Positions 17,197 through 26,489 of a stretch of 64,000 nt of DNA are shown here, piece by piece. The first letter of the stretch is position 1; each line of letters starts with the position of its first letter. The notes beneath the pieces are model-generated. The model had not been told where the DNA came from, did not search any database, and saw only the letters and a program-made list of their open reading frames with translations. Origin of the DNA: CBDFKK01 sp965248815 (GTDB lineage Bacteria; Pseudomonadota; Alphaproteobacteria; SMXP01). Position numbers and translations under genes: made by a program. The stretch covers positions 1-64,000 of the forward strand of contig CBDFKK010000006.1 in NCBI GenBank assembly GCA_965248815.1, given 5' to 3'.

Positions 17197-18042
17197 CTAG
17201 AAGGCGGCAGCGATGCAATCCACGGCGTCGTCGGCCGCGGACTGCTGCACCCTAATGTAGTGCTCGCGGGTCATACGACTCCCCGGAGCGTGCCCCAAGA
17301 TTTGCTGCAACGTTGACTCCGCGATGTCGAGCTCGGCCGCACGTGACGCGAACAACCGGCGCATTGTCTTCGGTGTCACGTAAGGCTCTTTAGCGCCCCT
17401 GTAATGAGCGATCGCTTGCGTGGTCAAATGTGCCTTCGGAAACACAAAAGGCGAATCCTTGGCGTACACACGCGCCGTCCCTGATCATCTGTGTGATGAC
17501 TTTCGGAATCTTGACGGTTCGCACGCGCTGCTGCGTCTTCACTCTGAAATCTTCGCGCCTTCCAATGTGGGACTTGGCTGCCGTCGATGTCGTCCCATTG
17601 CATGCGCCGCACCTCGGCCCATGACAGGCCGGTGTAAAGTGAAAACTTCAACGGCATGAGGTGCTCGATCGGCAACTTATTCAAGAATTTAATCACGTCG
17701 TCGTAGTCGGGGATGGGCTCGAAGCGTTTGATCTCGCGCGCGCGCTTCCACTGCGGCATCTGATTGAGTTTTCCTTGCTCGACTGCGAACTTGAGCATCA
17801 TGCGCAGGATGGTGAGCCGTGCATTGATCGAGCTTGGCTTGATACCGGCAGCCAGCTCGTTCTCTTTGTACTTATCCACACGCTGACGCTGAATGATCAT
17901 GAGCAGGTCATCGCCGAAATAGCCGCACAAGTGGCGCGTGGGCGTACTGATACCTGCGCAAGGTCTCGTCTGCGATGTCGCCGGCCGCGTGAGCGCTCTG
18001 CCGATCTTCGAGCCAAAGCGTGGTGAGTTCCGAAAACCTCAT
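17197..18042 (-). pseudogene. Tyrosine recombinase, frameshifted, copy 1
   Basis: Counterpart of the intact 280-aa recombinase at 45203. Three single-base insertions relative to that copy (in CCCTG near 17484, GGGAC near 17570 and GGGCG near 17940) break it into three frames. All three lie in short homopolymers, so a sequencing or assembly error is possible as well as true decay. Confidence 0.88.
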
Positions 18043-18212
18043 GACTTATCCACAATGTTAGAAGAAACAACGGCACAGTATTCAGCCATCCACTGTGGTT
18101 ATAGACATTGGGTTAGTCCGTGTCAAGATCATTGTGGATAACTCCATCGTTTTTATCCGCACACAGATGGCAAAGCCAATCGACTGCGTCGTCTCGCGTG
18201 GTAAGGTGACGC

Positions 18213-18644
18213 ATGGACGGAACCTATCGCAGCCAAAAAGACATCGAGCGGATGCGCCTATGGAGTCTTAGGCGCGACGACTACGATAAGCAGGCACATG
18301 AACGTGCCGTTAAACTTGCAGAAGCTGGGTTCAAACCCTACCTCCACATCGACCTGAACCAAGCGGTTCGTTATCTGCGGATCATGGAAGTGGACAAAGG
18401 TGCAAGGCTCTACACCATCGTGCGCGGGCGCTTCAAAAGCCAAGTATCAACCAAATTAGGGGGAATACTCAACGCCTTGGATACTGTTGAGCTCGCCATG
18501 ATTTCAAGAAGAAACGCGCCGTTAGTTCACACGGCTATTCGCAGGACGCTCAAGCGCTCCAAACGCGCCCACATTGTGCTCATGCATGTTGACGAAGCAA
18601 AAACACTAGCCAATTGGCTCAACCAAAAACAAATCAGTGGATAA
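18213..18644 (+). CDS. Hypothetical phage protein, copy 1
   Basis: 143 aa, same as 46216. Follows a DnaA-box-rich spacer (18043-18212). Confidence 0.55.
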   Translation: MDGTYRSQKDIERMRLWSLRRDDYDKQAHERAVKLAEAGFKPYLHIDLNQAVRYLRIMEVDKGARLYTIVRGRFKSQVSTKLGGILNALDTVELAMISRRNAPLVHTAIRRTLKRSKRAHIVLMHVDEAKTLANWLNQKQISG

Positions 18645-18654
18645 CTTCTGCACA

Positions 18655-18909
18655 ATGCATCGTCCGTATGCGGATGTACGCAAAAATGGAGGGCGCACAA
18701 TACCGCCAAATTTCAAAGGACACTTGACAAGCAACCTACTGGGAAGGGAAATGGTACAAAGACTTAAGGCCCAGCGAGACCAAAACCTCGCACGCGCAGA
18801 CAAACAACGTGCTTATCAACACGGCACCCATGCAGAAACTCACAGCAAAACAAAAGACGTTCGTTCAAGCCTTCGTTCGTTCAGGTGCCAACGCTGCCGC
18901 CGCAGCTAG
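18655..18909 (+). CDS. Possible small basic protein overlapping terS, copy 1
   Basis: 84 codons from the ATG at 18655 (MHRPYADVRKNGGRTIPPNF and on). The first 60 residues look protein-like and are followed by about 80 nt of overlap with the small-terminase gene in another frame. No clear ribosome-binding site; may not be real. Confidence 0.3.
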   Translation: MHRPYADVRKNGGRTIPPNFKGHLTSNLLGREMVQRLKAQRDQNLARADKQRAYQHGTHAETHSKTKDVRSSLRSFRCQRCRRS

Positions 18910-19510
18910 AGCCGCTTTCGATGTCTCCAAACACAAAGCATCGTCAGTGGGCTGGGTCGAAAGGCACAAGCCTCACGTCGCCGCTGCAATCGTAGAAGAA
19001 ACTCAACGATTTCTCTCAACCGTCACTCCCAAAGCCGTTCACGCTCTGGTGGGCATCATGGAACGCGACGATCTGCCGCCAAACGTCAGGCTGTCCGCCA
19101 TCGATAAAGCCCTCAAATACGCTCCCCAATTCGGTGCCGTCATCACCCATAACGACCCAAGCGCCGAAAGGATGGCAGAAGGCCTCTCCAAACTCGCCCA
19201 AATACAAGCCGCCGCAGAAAAACGCATCGAAGCCCAACGTCTCCAAGACCAGCGCAACGGTAACAACGCCCAAGTCATCGAACACATGCCCATTGCCGAG
19301 CAAACAGCACACGCCACGCATGACAACCCAGATGCATTGAATGATGACGCATCAGACGAACACCAGAAGCAAGCTTTACTCGATGGTTCGAGTTCCAATG
19401 GGGATCGGTCGCTTGTTCCCGCTTTAGCGGAAGAAGAAAGAGCCAAGACAGTGCCGATCAGGAAGCCAAACAGGACGTTTGAGAACCTGCGCGGCCACAA
19501 ACCCGCATGA
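18830..19510 (+). CDS. terS: Terminase small subunit, copy 1
   Basis: 226 aa, start at MQKLTAKQKTF (a GTG 21 nt upstream is possible). One silent base (19087) differs from the copy at 46833, which carries the description. Confidence 0.75.
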   Translation: MQKLTAKQKTFVQAFVRSGANAAAAARAAFDVSKHKASSVGWVERHKPHVAAAIVEETQRFLSTVTPKAVHALVGIMERDDLPPNVRLSAIDKALKYAPQFGAVITHNDPSAERMAEGLSKLAQIQAAAEKRIEAQRLQDQRNGNNAQVIEHMPIAEQTAHATHDNPDALNDDASDEHQKQALLDGSSSNGDRSLVPALAEEERAKTVPIRKPNRTFENLRGHKPA

Positions 19511-19696
19511 ACCAGCCAATAACGAGCGATGGTTATTACGTAGTAACTTACGTTCCAGTAGGGGTAGGGGGGGGTCGGAACTCAGGGACCCGATGTCGCC
19601 GATCGGTTTACCCGACGCAAGGGGGAGCGAGTTGAGCATTTGAGATTTCATTTTGGTTTTTGAGTTTGCTGCAGAAAATATTTTTGGGGTTTTGGG

Positions 19697-19786
19697 ATGG
19701 CTGCTGATGTTTCTGATTTGGAAGCGAATTCTGGTCTTGCGGCTATGCAACAGCTTCATTCGGTTATAGCGCATGTGGTTTTCTGA
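19697..19786 (+). CDS. 29-aa peptide before gene 19786, copy 1
   Basis: MAADVSDLEANSGLAAMQQL and then HSVIAHVVF; its stop overlaps the next start as TGATG. The preceding gap (19511-19696) holds an eight-G run (near 19570) and a purine-rich leader but no other gene. Confidence 0.35.
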   Translation: MAADVSDLEANSGLAAMQQLHSVIAHVVF

Positions 19787-20091
19787 TGAGCGCTGAGCTG
19801 GACCTTTTGACGGGCGATCACGAGCCGAAGGAGTTGGATCCACGGCTGCGGTGTTTGGAGCACGTCGGGCGGATTTTGATGCACGAGCTCGGGCGCCATG
19901 GGATTCAGGCGGCGATTTCTGACATAGGCCGCAAGGGGATTTTGCTGGCGCTGGACGACGGGCCACGTCGCTACGCGGTTCATGTCGACGAGCCGGAATT
20001 GTTTATTGCGGTTGGGAAGATCATGCGCTTGGCGGACGCGATCGCGGGACAGTCCGTGCCTGTTATGGGCGCTGACGAGGTGGACCTGTGA
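19786..20091 (+). CDS. Hypothetical phage protein, copy 1
   Basis: 101 aa, same as 47789, described there. Confidence 0.55.
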   Translation: MSAELDLLTGDHEPKELDPRLRCLEHVGRILMHELGRHGIQAAISDIGRKGILLALDDGPRRYAVHVDEPELFIAVGKIMRLADAIAGQSVPVMGADEVDL

Positions 20092-20432
20092 TGGCTGACG
20101 TCAAGGTCACGGAACTGAGGGAGAAGAGGAAGGAAGATCCGGTATGGGAAGTGCCGGTGCAGCCGCAGAAGATTGCGCAGCTCAAGGCATGGCCGTCGTG
20201 TGGGTGTGCGGACAAAGCGCGATTTGTGTTTCTGGACAAGCTATTGAGCACCGATATGGATTGGTCATACGAGTTTGACCGTCGTGGCCGGGAGGTTGGG
20301 CATAACCCAAATTATTTGATTGGGCACATAGGGTGCCGTAGTTGCGGTCGGGAATGGAAAATGCGTTGGGAGTTAGGCGACAATTTTGTTGAATTTACGG
20401 AGGTCGAGAAAGATGCAGACGTATCGGCATAA
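20091..20432 (+). CDS. Zinc-ribbon-like hypothetical protein, copy 1
   Basis: 113 aa, same as 48094. Start overlaps the upstream stop (TGATGG). Confidence 0.55.
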   Translation: MADVKVTELREKRKEDPVWEVPVQPQKIAQLKAWPSCGCADKARFVFLDKLLSTDMDWSYEFDRRGREVGHNPNYLIGHIGCRSCGREWKMRWELGDNFVEFTEVEKDADVSA

Positions 20433-20478
20433 AGAGGTCACGGTTGAGGCCGTGCAGTTGTTTGAAACGGTGAAGTGA
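20413..20478 (+). CDS. 21-aa peptide, copy 1
   Basis: MQTYRHKEVTVEAVQLFETV plus one K, overlapping both neighbours (starts 20 nt inside gene 20091; its TGA overlaps the ATG of the RyR gene). GGAGGTCGAG upstream would serve as ribosome-binding site. The YR-K-VTVEAVQ opening resembles the first strand of a common phage protein type, so it may be a relic. Confidence 0.35.
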   Translation: MQTYRHKEVTVEAVQLFETVK

Positions 20479-20846
20479 TGAACGACACAAGTCCGAAAAT
20501 TGAATTGCTCGCTGCCGCAGCACACATGGCAAATCGGGCCTATTGCACCGGGCTGGGCGATTTTAGCCAATTGCCGTGGTCAGAGGCAGCGGATTGGCAG
20601 AAAGAAAGTTGCCACAATGGTGTCGCGGGCGTGTTGAATGGCAACGGTCCCGAAGAAAGCCATAAAAGTTGGTTGGCGCATAAAGAAAAAGAAGGCTGGA
20701 CATATGGCCCAGAAAAGGATGCCGAGAAAAAAACGCATCCATGCTTTGTGCCTTATGATGAGCTGCCGGACGAACAGAAAGCTAAAGATGCGCTTTTTGT
20801 TGCAACGGTGCGCTCAGTGGCAGCGGTTTATGAGGATTGTGGATAA
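20478..20846 (+). CDS. RyR-domain protein, copy 1
   Basis: 122 aa, same as 48481, described there. Confidence 0.7.
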   Translation: MNDTSPKIELLAAAAHMANRAYCTGLGDFSQLPWSEAADWQKESCHNGVAGVLNGNGPEESHKSWLAHKEKEGWTYGPEKDAEKKTHPCFVPYDELPDEQKAKDALFVATVRSVAAVYEDCG

Positions 20847-20847
20847 C

Positions 20848-20860
20848 GTTTCACGTGAAA
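20848..20860. promoter_or_regulatory. parS-like palindrome, copy 1
   Basis: GTTTCACGTGAAA, identical to the central 13 of the 16-bp bacterial parS consensus bound by ParB; the three outer positions differ. It lies two bases after a perfect DnaA box that covers the end of the RyR gene. Confidence 0.55.
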
Positions 20861-20868
20861 ACTGAAAA

Positions 20869-20898
20869 ACCCCGGCACCAATGGGGGGCAGCCGGGGT
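20869..20898 (-). terminator. Hairpin with leftward T-run, copy 1
   Basis: ACCCCGGC / GCCGGGGT stem with a 14-nt loop; read leftward it is followed by TTTTT. It would stop antisense transcription entering from the terminase side; rightward it lacks a T-tract. Confidence 0.55.
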
Positions 20899-20979
20899 CT
20901 CAATTCACTTTAACGCTTAGAGGGGGGACTCCATAAGCAACGTCGTAAAGCACACTAATTGTGGATTTGCGGCTTGTCA

Positions 20980-22405
20980 ATGGTCAGTACCGGAACGAAT
21001 ACGGTCAACAGTCTTCCGGGTGGGGAAGAAGCGCGCTCCGAGGCGTTCGTTGCGTACATTGTCAAAGAATATTGGGACGATCCCTACGGCTATGGCTGCG
21101 ACATTCTGCACAACAAGCCTGAAGTGTGGATGCAGGATGTCAGCAAATCGCTTGCAGAGAATAAGCGAACCAGCGTGCAATCCGGCCACGGTATCGGCAA
21201 AACGCGGTTTTGTGCGAGCGGCATTCACTGGTTCTTAGCGACAAGGCCAAATCCGCAGATTGTGGCCACGGCTGGCACGGAAAACCAGCTTCAGACAAAA
21301 CTCTGGCGCGAATTAAACAAAGTCAATCGGCAGGCGCAGAATGCCGTCTGGTTTGACTGGCACGCAACGACTTTCAAAGCTGTTACCAATCCCCTGGCGG
21401 TGGCGAACGCAATCCCCTGGACCGAGCACAACGCGGAAGCCTTCCAAGGCACGCACGAACAACACGTGCTGGGCGTCTTCGACGAGGCAAGCGCCATTCC
21501 CGCGTCGATCTGGGAAGCCTTCGAGGGCGCCATGTCAACCAAAGGGGCCAAATGGCTCTCTGCGGGCAATCCCAATTATAACCACGGCGTATTCTTCGAG
21601 GCCTGCAATGCGCGCCTGAAATGGCGCCGGCACGGCGACGAAGACCGCGGCAAATGGAAGGCATTCACCGTAGCCTCATGGGACTCCACCCAGTGTGACG
21701 CCCAGTATGTGCGCGACATGGGCGAAACCTACGGCGAGGACTCGGACGTTTACCGGATTCGCGTCAAAGGCCTGCCGCCGCGCCAATCAGCCGACCAATT
21801 TATTTCATCCGAACACGTCGACGCCGCTGCATCACGCATCCTCAAACCCTCAGAAATCAATTTGCGATGGCCGTTGGTCTTGGGCGTCGACGTGGCCCGC
21901 CAAGGTCACGACAAGACCGTGATTGCGCCGCGCATGGGCCGGATTGTCCCAGATCGCGTGCAGTTCTTTGAACAGCAAAGGCTGACGGACACCGCCGAAG
22001 CCGTTGCCCGGGAAGTGCGCCACTGGCGCGAAAAGGAAAATCGGCAAGTTCGCGCAATCTTTGTAGAAGGCGGCGGCTCGATCGGCTGGGGCGTTATCGA
22101 ACCACTTGAAGAAATTCACAACCTTTCTGAGATCGTCGTGGATGTGAATCCAGGCGCCAGCGCACTCGACAAAGACTTCGCGGTCAACAAACGCTGTGAA
22201 ATGTGGGGCCAGATGAAAGATTGGTTTGGCCAAGACGTGCAAATTCCCAATCACGAATTGCTGATTGAAGAATTAACGGCGGTCAAGCAAAAGCCTGACA
22301 ACAGCTATCGAATTCGTCTGGAGAGCAAAGACGAGATGCGTGGAAAAACGCGCCTTGGTCGTTCGCCGGACTTCGCGGATGCCTTGGCGCTGACATTCGC
22401 TGCAG
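20980..22405 (+). pseudogene. terL: Terminase large subunit truncated by IS-A
   Basis: 475 of 505 codons, identical to the copy at 48983 as far as it goes, then cut by the IS-A left end at 22406. ATPase and nuclease motifs are all before the cut (Walker A SGHGIGKT, Walker B VLGVFDEAS, nuclease DFADALALTF), so only about 30 C-terminal residues are lost. The portal gene that should follow is missing from this copy. Confidence 0.9.
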
Positions 22406-22492
22406 TGTCTGACATCAGCGCCTGTGGGACAGATGGAGTTGATTGTGTAACGGAGGATTTCTGGCTCATCGTCGTGACCGAAGGGAACGCAG

Positions 22493-22867
22493 ATGATCCA
22501 GAAATCCATGAGTTTGAAGGACGGCGCCGAGACGGCGGTACGGGACATCCGGCGCAAGACGCGCAAGCAATATTCAGCTGAAGAGAAGATCCGGATTGTG
22601 CTCTCGGGCCTGCGCGGCGAGGACAGCATCGCCGAGCTGTGCCGTCGGGAAGGGATCGCCGAGAGCCTCTACTACAGCTGGTCGAAGGAGTTCCTGGAAG
22701 CCGGCAAGAAGCGGCTTTCGGGGGATACCGCCCGCCAGGCGTCCTCGGGCGAGGTCAAGGACCTGCGCCGCGAGAGGCATGACCTCAAGGAAGCGCTTGC
22801 CGAACAGGTGCTGGAGAACCGGCTGCTTAAAAAAAGCATGATCGGGGATGGGGGAGACGGCGCATGA
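22493..22867 (+). CDS. IS-A OrfA
   Basis: 124-aa DNA-binding subunit: HTH (RKQYSAEEKIRIVLSGLRGE, SIAELCRREGIAESLYYSWS) and a C-terminal leucine-rich helix (LRRERHDLKEALAEQVLENR). CTTAAAAAAAGC near 22828 is a typical -1 slippery run. The -1 frame stays open into OrfB, so an OrfAB fusion is possible. Confidence 0.9.
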   Translation: MIQKSMSLKDGAETAVRDIRRKTRKQYSAEEKIRIVLSGLRGEDSIAELCRREGIAESLYYSWSKEFLEAGKKRLSGDTARQASSGEVKDLRRERHDLKEALAEQVLENRLLKKSMIGDGGDGA

Positions 22868-23844
22868 GATACCCCGCATCGGAGAAGCTCGAGATCATCC
22901 GCCTAGTCGAGCGATCCCATCTCCCGGTGCTGCGGACGCTGGACAAGCTCGGCATCCCGGCAACGACGTTTTACCGATGGTACGACCGGTATTTGCGTGG
23001 TGGCGTACAAGCATTGGAAGACCGGTCTCCCAAGCCAAAACGCGTGTGGAACCGCATCCCCGATGATATTCGAGAGCGGATCGTCGATATGGCTCTTCAG
23101 GAACCGGAACTGAGCCCGCGCGAGTTGGCAGTGCGGTTCACTGATACGCAAAGCTATTTTGTATCCGAAGCTTCAGTGTATCGCCTGCTCAAAGCTCTTG
23201 ATCTGATTACCAGCCCGGCCTTCGTGGTCATCAAGGCTGCCAATGAGTTCCGCGACAAGACCACGGCGCCAAATCAAATGTGGCAGACCGACTTCACCTA
23301 CCTCAAGGTCATCGGCTGGGGCTGGTTTTATCTCTCTACGATTCTTGATGACTTCTCGCGCTACATCATTGCGTGGAAGCTGTGCACCACGATGAGAGCT
23401 GAAGACGTCACTGATACGTTGGAAATGGCTCTGGAGGCATCGGGTTGCGATCAGGCAAATGTCGCACACAAGCCGCGTCTGCTATCTGACAATGGTTCAA
23501 GTTATATTGCCGGCGATCTTGCTGACTGGATGGATGATCAAGGCATGAGGCATGTTCGCGGCGCGCCGTATCATCCGCAAACGCAAGGCAAAATCGAGCG
23601 TTGGCATCAAACGCTCAAGAACCGCATCTTGCTGGAAAACTATTACCTACCTGGCGATCTTGAAGCGCAGATCGATGAGTTCGTGGGTCACTACAATCAC
23701 CAGCGCTATCACGAGAGTCTGCAAAACCTCACGCCCGCAGATGTTTACTTTGGGCGCGGCCAAACCATTCTATTGCAAAGAGAAAGGATCAAGCGAAAAA
23801 CGATCGAGCATCGGCGCTTGCAACACAGCAAAGCCGCTGCTTAA
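22864..23844 (+). CDS. IS-A OrfB transposase
   Basis: 326-aa IS3-family transposase. It has an N-terminal HTH (YPASEKLEIIRLVERSHLPV, LRTLDKLGIPATTFYRWYDR), a middle HTH_21-like segment and the rve core. DDE residues are Asp in WQTDFTYL (about residue 142), Asp in LLSDNG (about 212) and Glu in KIERWHQ (about 246). Full length, no internal stop. It could supply transposase to all defective IS-A copies in the window. Confidence 0.92.
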   Translation: MRYPASEKLEIIRLVERSHLPVLRTLDKLGIPATTFYRWYDRYLRGGVQALEDRSPKPKRVWNRIPDDIRERIVDMALQEPELSPRELAVRFTDTQSYFVSEASVYRLLKALDLITSPAFVVIKAANEFRDKTTAPNQMWQTDFTYLKVIGWGWFYLSTILDDFSRYIIAWKLCTTMRAEDVTDTLEMALEASGCDQANVAHKPRLLSDNGSSYIAGDLADWMDDQGMRHVRGAPYHPQTQGKIERWHQTLKNRILLENYYLPGDLEAQIDEFVGHYNHQRYHESLQNLTPADVYFGRGQTILLQRERIKRKTIEHRRLQHSKAAA

Positions 23845-23918
23845 ACTGATACAACAGATGAGCCATATACTCCGCTAGCTCAAATCAAAATCTGTTCCAA
23901 TTTATCTGATGACGGACA

Positions 23919-24583
23919 GTAAATGTAAGAGCACTAACAGTGAGTGAGGTAAAGAAAGCAACAATGTTAAATGGGTTAGTTTGCCGACGCGAAATTTGGT
24001 TAGATAATACGAAGATAATTTGAGCAAAAAGTATAAAGGAGCCAAAATAGTGCGTGTAGAGTAGGCAAGCGTTTGTAATCGTATAGCCGACGTAATGCCG
24101 CGGTTTTGGTTTTCTTGTGATGGACAAGAAAAAGTAGAATGAGAGCAGACTAAATGTGCCAAGCGGCGCATACATGCGCGCTTCCTGAGAATAAAATATT
24201 TGGAATGGGGCGACAGCAACTAGTGCTGCCGCCCAAAGACCCACTTTGCCACTAAAGGACTGTCGACCGATCACATAAATTAGGCAAGCTGAAATAACTC
24301 CAAAACCCGCGGAAAGGCTTCGTGCTGCAAATGGGGAATCCCCAAAGATTGACATCCAGAAGTGAAGCAGAATGTAGTACAAGGGAGGGTGTGGATCTTG
24401 CGAGGCAATAATGGCCGGAATTGCCCAAAGCGACTCGCGAGCCCGCGTAATTGAAAATGCTTCATCATTCCATATTTCGTCGATGTCGATCCTGTACATC
24501 CGCAATGCAAGCGCGAGAGCAAGAATGAGACCCAGGATCAAGTACTCACCTTGTTTCTTGTGATTCAATTTTGGAAATTTCAT
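23919..24583 (-). pseudogene. ArnT-like membrane glycosyltransferase, 3'-truncated
   Basis: N-terminal 220 codons of a GT-C fold glycosyltransferase (PMT/ArnT type) that transfers sugars from polyprenyl-phosphate donors in the membrane. Visible are the first membrane helix (YLILGLILALALALRMYRID), the acidic catalytic loop (DIDEIWNDEAFS), the DPHPPLYYILLHFW motif and three or more further helices. The coding sequence runs into the IS-A right end at 23918, so the C-terminal helices and periplasmic domain are missing. No O-antigen or lipid A genes lie near. Confidence 0.8.
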
Positions 24584-24625
24584 AGCTGCCCTACGACCTA
24601 GTCGTTCACCGTCCGATTGTTGAGG

Positions 24626-24874
24626 TCATGGAGTGCGCAGAGCTAACAAGGGACGGCCATCCGGCGAGGGTCCGTTGAGCGGCCCCGCAAGCGTTTTCGA
24701 ACGCCGGGCCTGCCGGGTGCTTGGGCAACACCGTTCCAGCCAATGGCGCAAGCCGAGACGCGCCGACGACGAACGCCTTGTCGAGGCGGATCGCCATCTC
24801 GGGCGAGGTACCGCCGCACTGTCCGTTCCGATAACAACGCCGTCCTTGCATCGAATCCCGACGACTATTGTCAA
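24626..24874 (-). pseudogene. Proteasome-beta-like Ntn hydrolase, frameshifted
   Basis: Starts TIVVGIRCKDGVVIGTDSAA, the N-terminal strand pair of 20S proteasome-type hydrolases with the nucleophile Thr right after the start codon. It then breaks up: PEMAIRLDKAFVVGASRLAP appears in another frame. Start is a TTG 3 nt after the upstream stop, so it formed an operon with the gene at 24878. Truncated and frameshifted, hence inactive. Confidence 0.65.
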
Positions 24875-24877
24875 GGG

Positions 24878-25321
24878 TCACTCCTGGAAGACGCTGTTGA
24901 TGCTCATATCTGGGTATTCGCGATATATGGCGGCCACAAGATCGGGGAAGGACACGGAGCGAACGAACTCGACCAACCGTACGACGTAGTCCTGTGCTGC
25001 TTTGTCGAAAATCTTCTCAAGATATTGATCTCCAAGACCTTGTCCTTGTCCGGTTAATCGATATTCACGTGGACGATGCCATGGCGTGTCCATGATCTCG
25101 GCATTACCCTGCTCCTTTAGATCCTCCAGCACCTTGTACACGTCCTTATCGAAAGGGCCGTAGTCGTATGGAACAAAGTCGAAGCACTTGCCACCAACAT
25201 CGTCGCTCAAGTTCTCGTCAATAAGGAAAAGTAGCTTTTGCACCTGCACCGGCGAAAACGCGCCACGTTTTGCCGGTGAAAGAGCTGCAAGTATTAAATG
25301 TTCGCGTTGCATAACGACCAT
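24878..25321 (-). CDS. Panacea/SocA-like protein upstream of the Ntn hydrolase
   Basis: 147 aa. The pattern FSPVQVQKLLFLIDE, then FDFVPYDYGPFDKDVYKVLE and a Y-RLT-x-G motif resembles the Panacea (DUF4065/SocA) fold, known as an antitoxin or adaptor domain. The call is by pattern only. It is the first gene of a two-gene unit with the proteasome-like pseudogene. Its function here is unknown; an antitoxin or adaptor role is an inference. Confidence 0.5.
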   Translation of the reverse strand: MVVMQREHLILAALSPAKRGAFSPVQVQKLLFLIDENLSDDVGGKCFDFVPYDYGPFDKDVYKVLEDLKEQGNAEIMDTPWHRPREYRLTGQGQGLGDQYLEKIFDKAAQDYVVRLVEFVRSVSFPDLVAAIYREYPDMSINSVFQE

Positions 25322-25546
25322 CCTATTTTATCGCGAATCATTGAATCACAGGAACGCCGCGCCGAGAAGCCCGATCCTTAGCCTACCCCCCAATTAAATC
25401 CCCAGCGGGCTCCGCACTGCCTGTTCCAACACGAGCGCCAATCGGGACAGGCTTAAATGGCCAACTTCGGAAAGGCACTTGTTGACAGCTTTCTTCCAAA
25501 TCTCAAGGTTCTGAGCGGCACCAATAATCTGGATTAGACGTGCCGA
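25322..25546. other. Intergenic region
   Basis: 225 bp without a recognisable gene. A 26-codon frame on plus (25457-25537, MANFGKALVDSFLPNLKVLS and on) has no ribosome-binding site and is probably a gene remnant. Confidence 0.3.
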
Positions 25547-25960
25547 TTAGTTCTCTTCCTCAATCTCTTTCTCAGCTTTGGCCTGCTTGATTTCATCGGC
25601 TACGCTGCATTTTTTCTGGATTGCAACCATCTGCAAGGCCTCATATTCGCCTTTCAGGCGACCGAGCTCTTCCTTATTATCGTCGCCCATCAGGAAGAAA
25701 AGTGCCGGCCAAAAGACCACGACCCCCACAGTGGTCGCTACAGTGTCCTTCGTCCTTTCGGAGCGCTGGACGCCCGAGATCTGGTCGACTCGGTAGCTAA
25801 CTCTAAACACTTCCTCACGAATTTGGTCACAATCAAGGTTTTGATACAGCATCGGCGATATGTAAGTAGCCGAGATTTTGTCTGGATTTTTCGCGCACCC
25901 AAAAATAAGTGATGAAAACAACAAGGACGCAACGAGCAAATGTTTCTGCGATATGGCCAT
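25547..25960 (-). CDS. Hypothetical lipoprotein with membrane hairpin
   Basis: 137 aa with a lipoprotein signal peptide (lipobox LIFGC, lipidated Cys at about residue 22). A conserved-looking block YISPMLYQNLDCDQIREEVF follows, then a hydrophobic segment (VATTVGVVVFWPALFFLMGD) and a charged coiled-coil tail (ELGRLKGEYEALQMVAIQKK). This architecture is common among uncharacterised lipoproteins of Proteobacteria. No neighbour suggests a function. Confidence 0.7.
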   Translation of the reverse strand: MAISQKHLLVASLLFSSLIFGCAKNPDKISATYISPMLYQNLDCDQIREEVFRVSYRVDQISGVQRSERTKDTVATTVGVVVFWPALFFLMGDDNKEELGRLKGEYEALQMVAIQKKCSVADEIKQAKAEKEIEEEN

Positions 25961-26220
25961 TGGGTGCTATCTCCCTGGAGGAGCGTGGCCCATAGCACAA
26001 TTTGTCGCTTAGTTGTACTCAGTTGGTGTTTGACGTTCGTTCCCAACCCGTTCAAAGCCCCTCAACTTATCCGAGAATTTGCTGCCTCTAAGTTGATTCC
26101 TACTAGCTGGTGGAAAGAATGTTGGAATTATTTTCTACATTTCTCTTGACCTTCCCCAACTTGGAATTAACTTCCCTATCAGATGCGGAGAGGCCTTGTG
26201 ACAATTGACCCAACCGAAGT
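25961..26220. other. Gene-free stretch
   Basis: 260 bp with no supported gene. On plus, a frame ending SWWKECWNYFLHFS at 26149 has some coding look but no start region; probably a remnant. Confidence 0.25.
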
Positions 26221-26475
26221 CTATGACGCGCCGGAATGGTCGAAGGTCGCATACTCGCCAACGACCTGCCCTGGCACCCGGAGCACTGCCTTGAACTCGC
26301 CCGGGCGGCGTTTTCCCCCGACCACAAGCGAGTAAAGGTAGAGCCGAAGACGCTGCGGCAGCGGTAGGGCGAGATCCAAATCGAGAGGCTTTGTGGTTAG
26401 ATCGCCGTGCACGACGACATGACCAGATAGAGCGTCGAGAAACGCGCGGTGCAGGCGCACTGTGACTGCGTTCAT
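26221..26475 (-). pseudogene. Restriction-enzyme-like fragment
   Basis: 84 codons from MNAVTVRLHRAFLDALSGHV through KPLDLDLALPLPQRLRLYLY to GEFKAVLRVPGQVVGEYATF, DHSGAS, then a stop. The block R-PGE-K--LRVPGQ--GEY--FD-S resembles proteins encoded next to DNA methyltransferases in restriction-modification loci. It is far shorter than such enzymes and seems truncated. The neighbour fragment supports the reading; the family name is uncertain. Confidence 0.4.
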
Positions 26476-26489
26476 TCTGCTCGCTCTCG

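Larger units (their letters stand above)
11848..22405. repeat. Phage segment copy 1 (repeat of 39297-50408)
   Basis: 10,558 bp matching the phage segment at 39297-50408 in the same orientation. Differences cluster in the first 1.5 kb (SNP patches in the GapR-like, VRR-NUC and DnaA-like genes). After about 13310 I see one substitution (19087) and three single-base insertions in the integrase. A 557-bp methyltransferase cassette present in the other copy is absent. Both edges are IS-A left ends. Confidence 0.93.
22406..23918 (+). mobile_element. IS-A, complete (IS3 family, 1,513 bp)
   Basis: Reference copy. The left end TGTCTGACATCAGCGCCTGT and the right end, read inward, TGTCCGTCATCAGATAAATT form an imperfect terminal inverted repeat of about 29 bp. 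Two frames overlap by ATGA. The left flank is phage terminase and the right flank is a truncated glycosyltransferase, without target duplication. The element therefore marks a rearrangement point, not a simple insertion. Confidence 0.93.
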
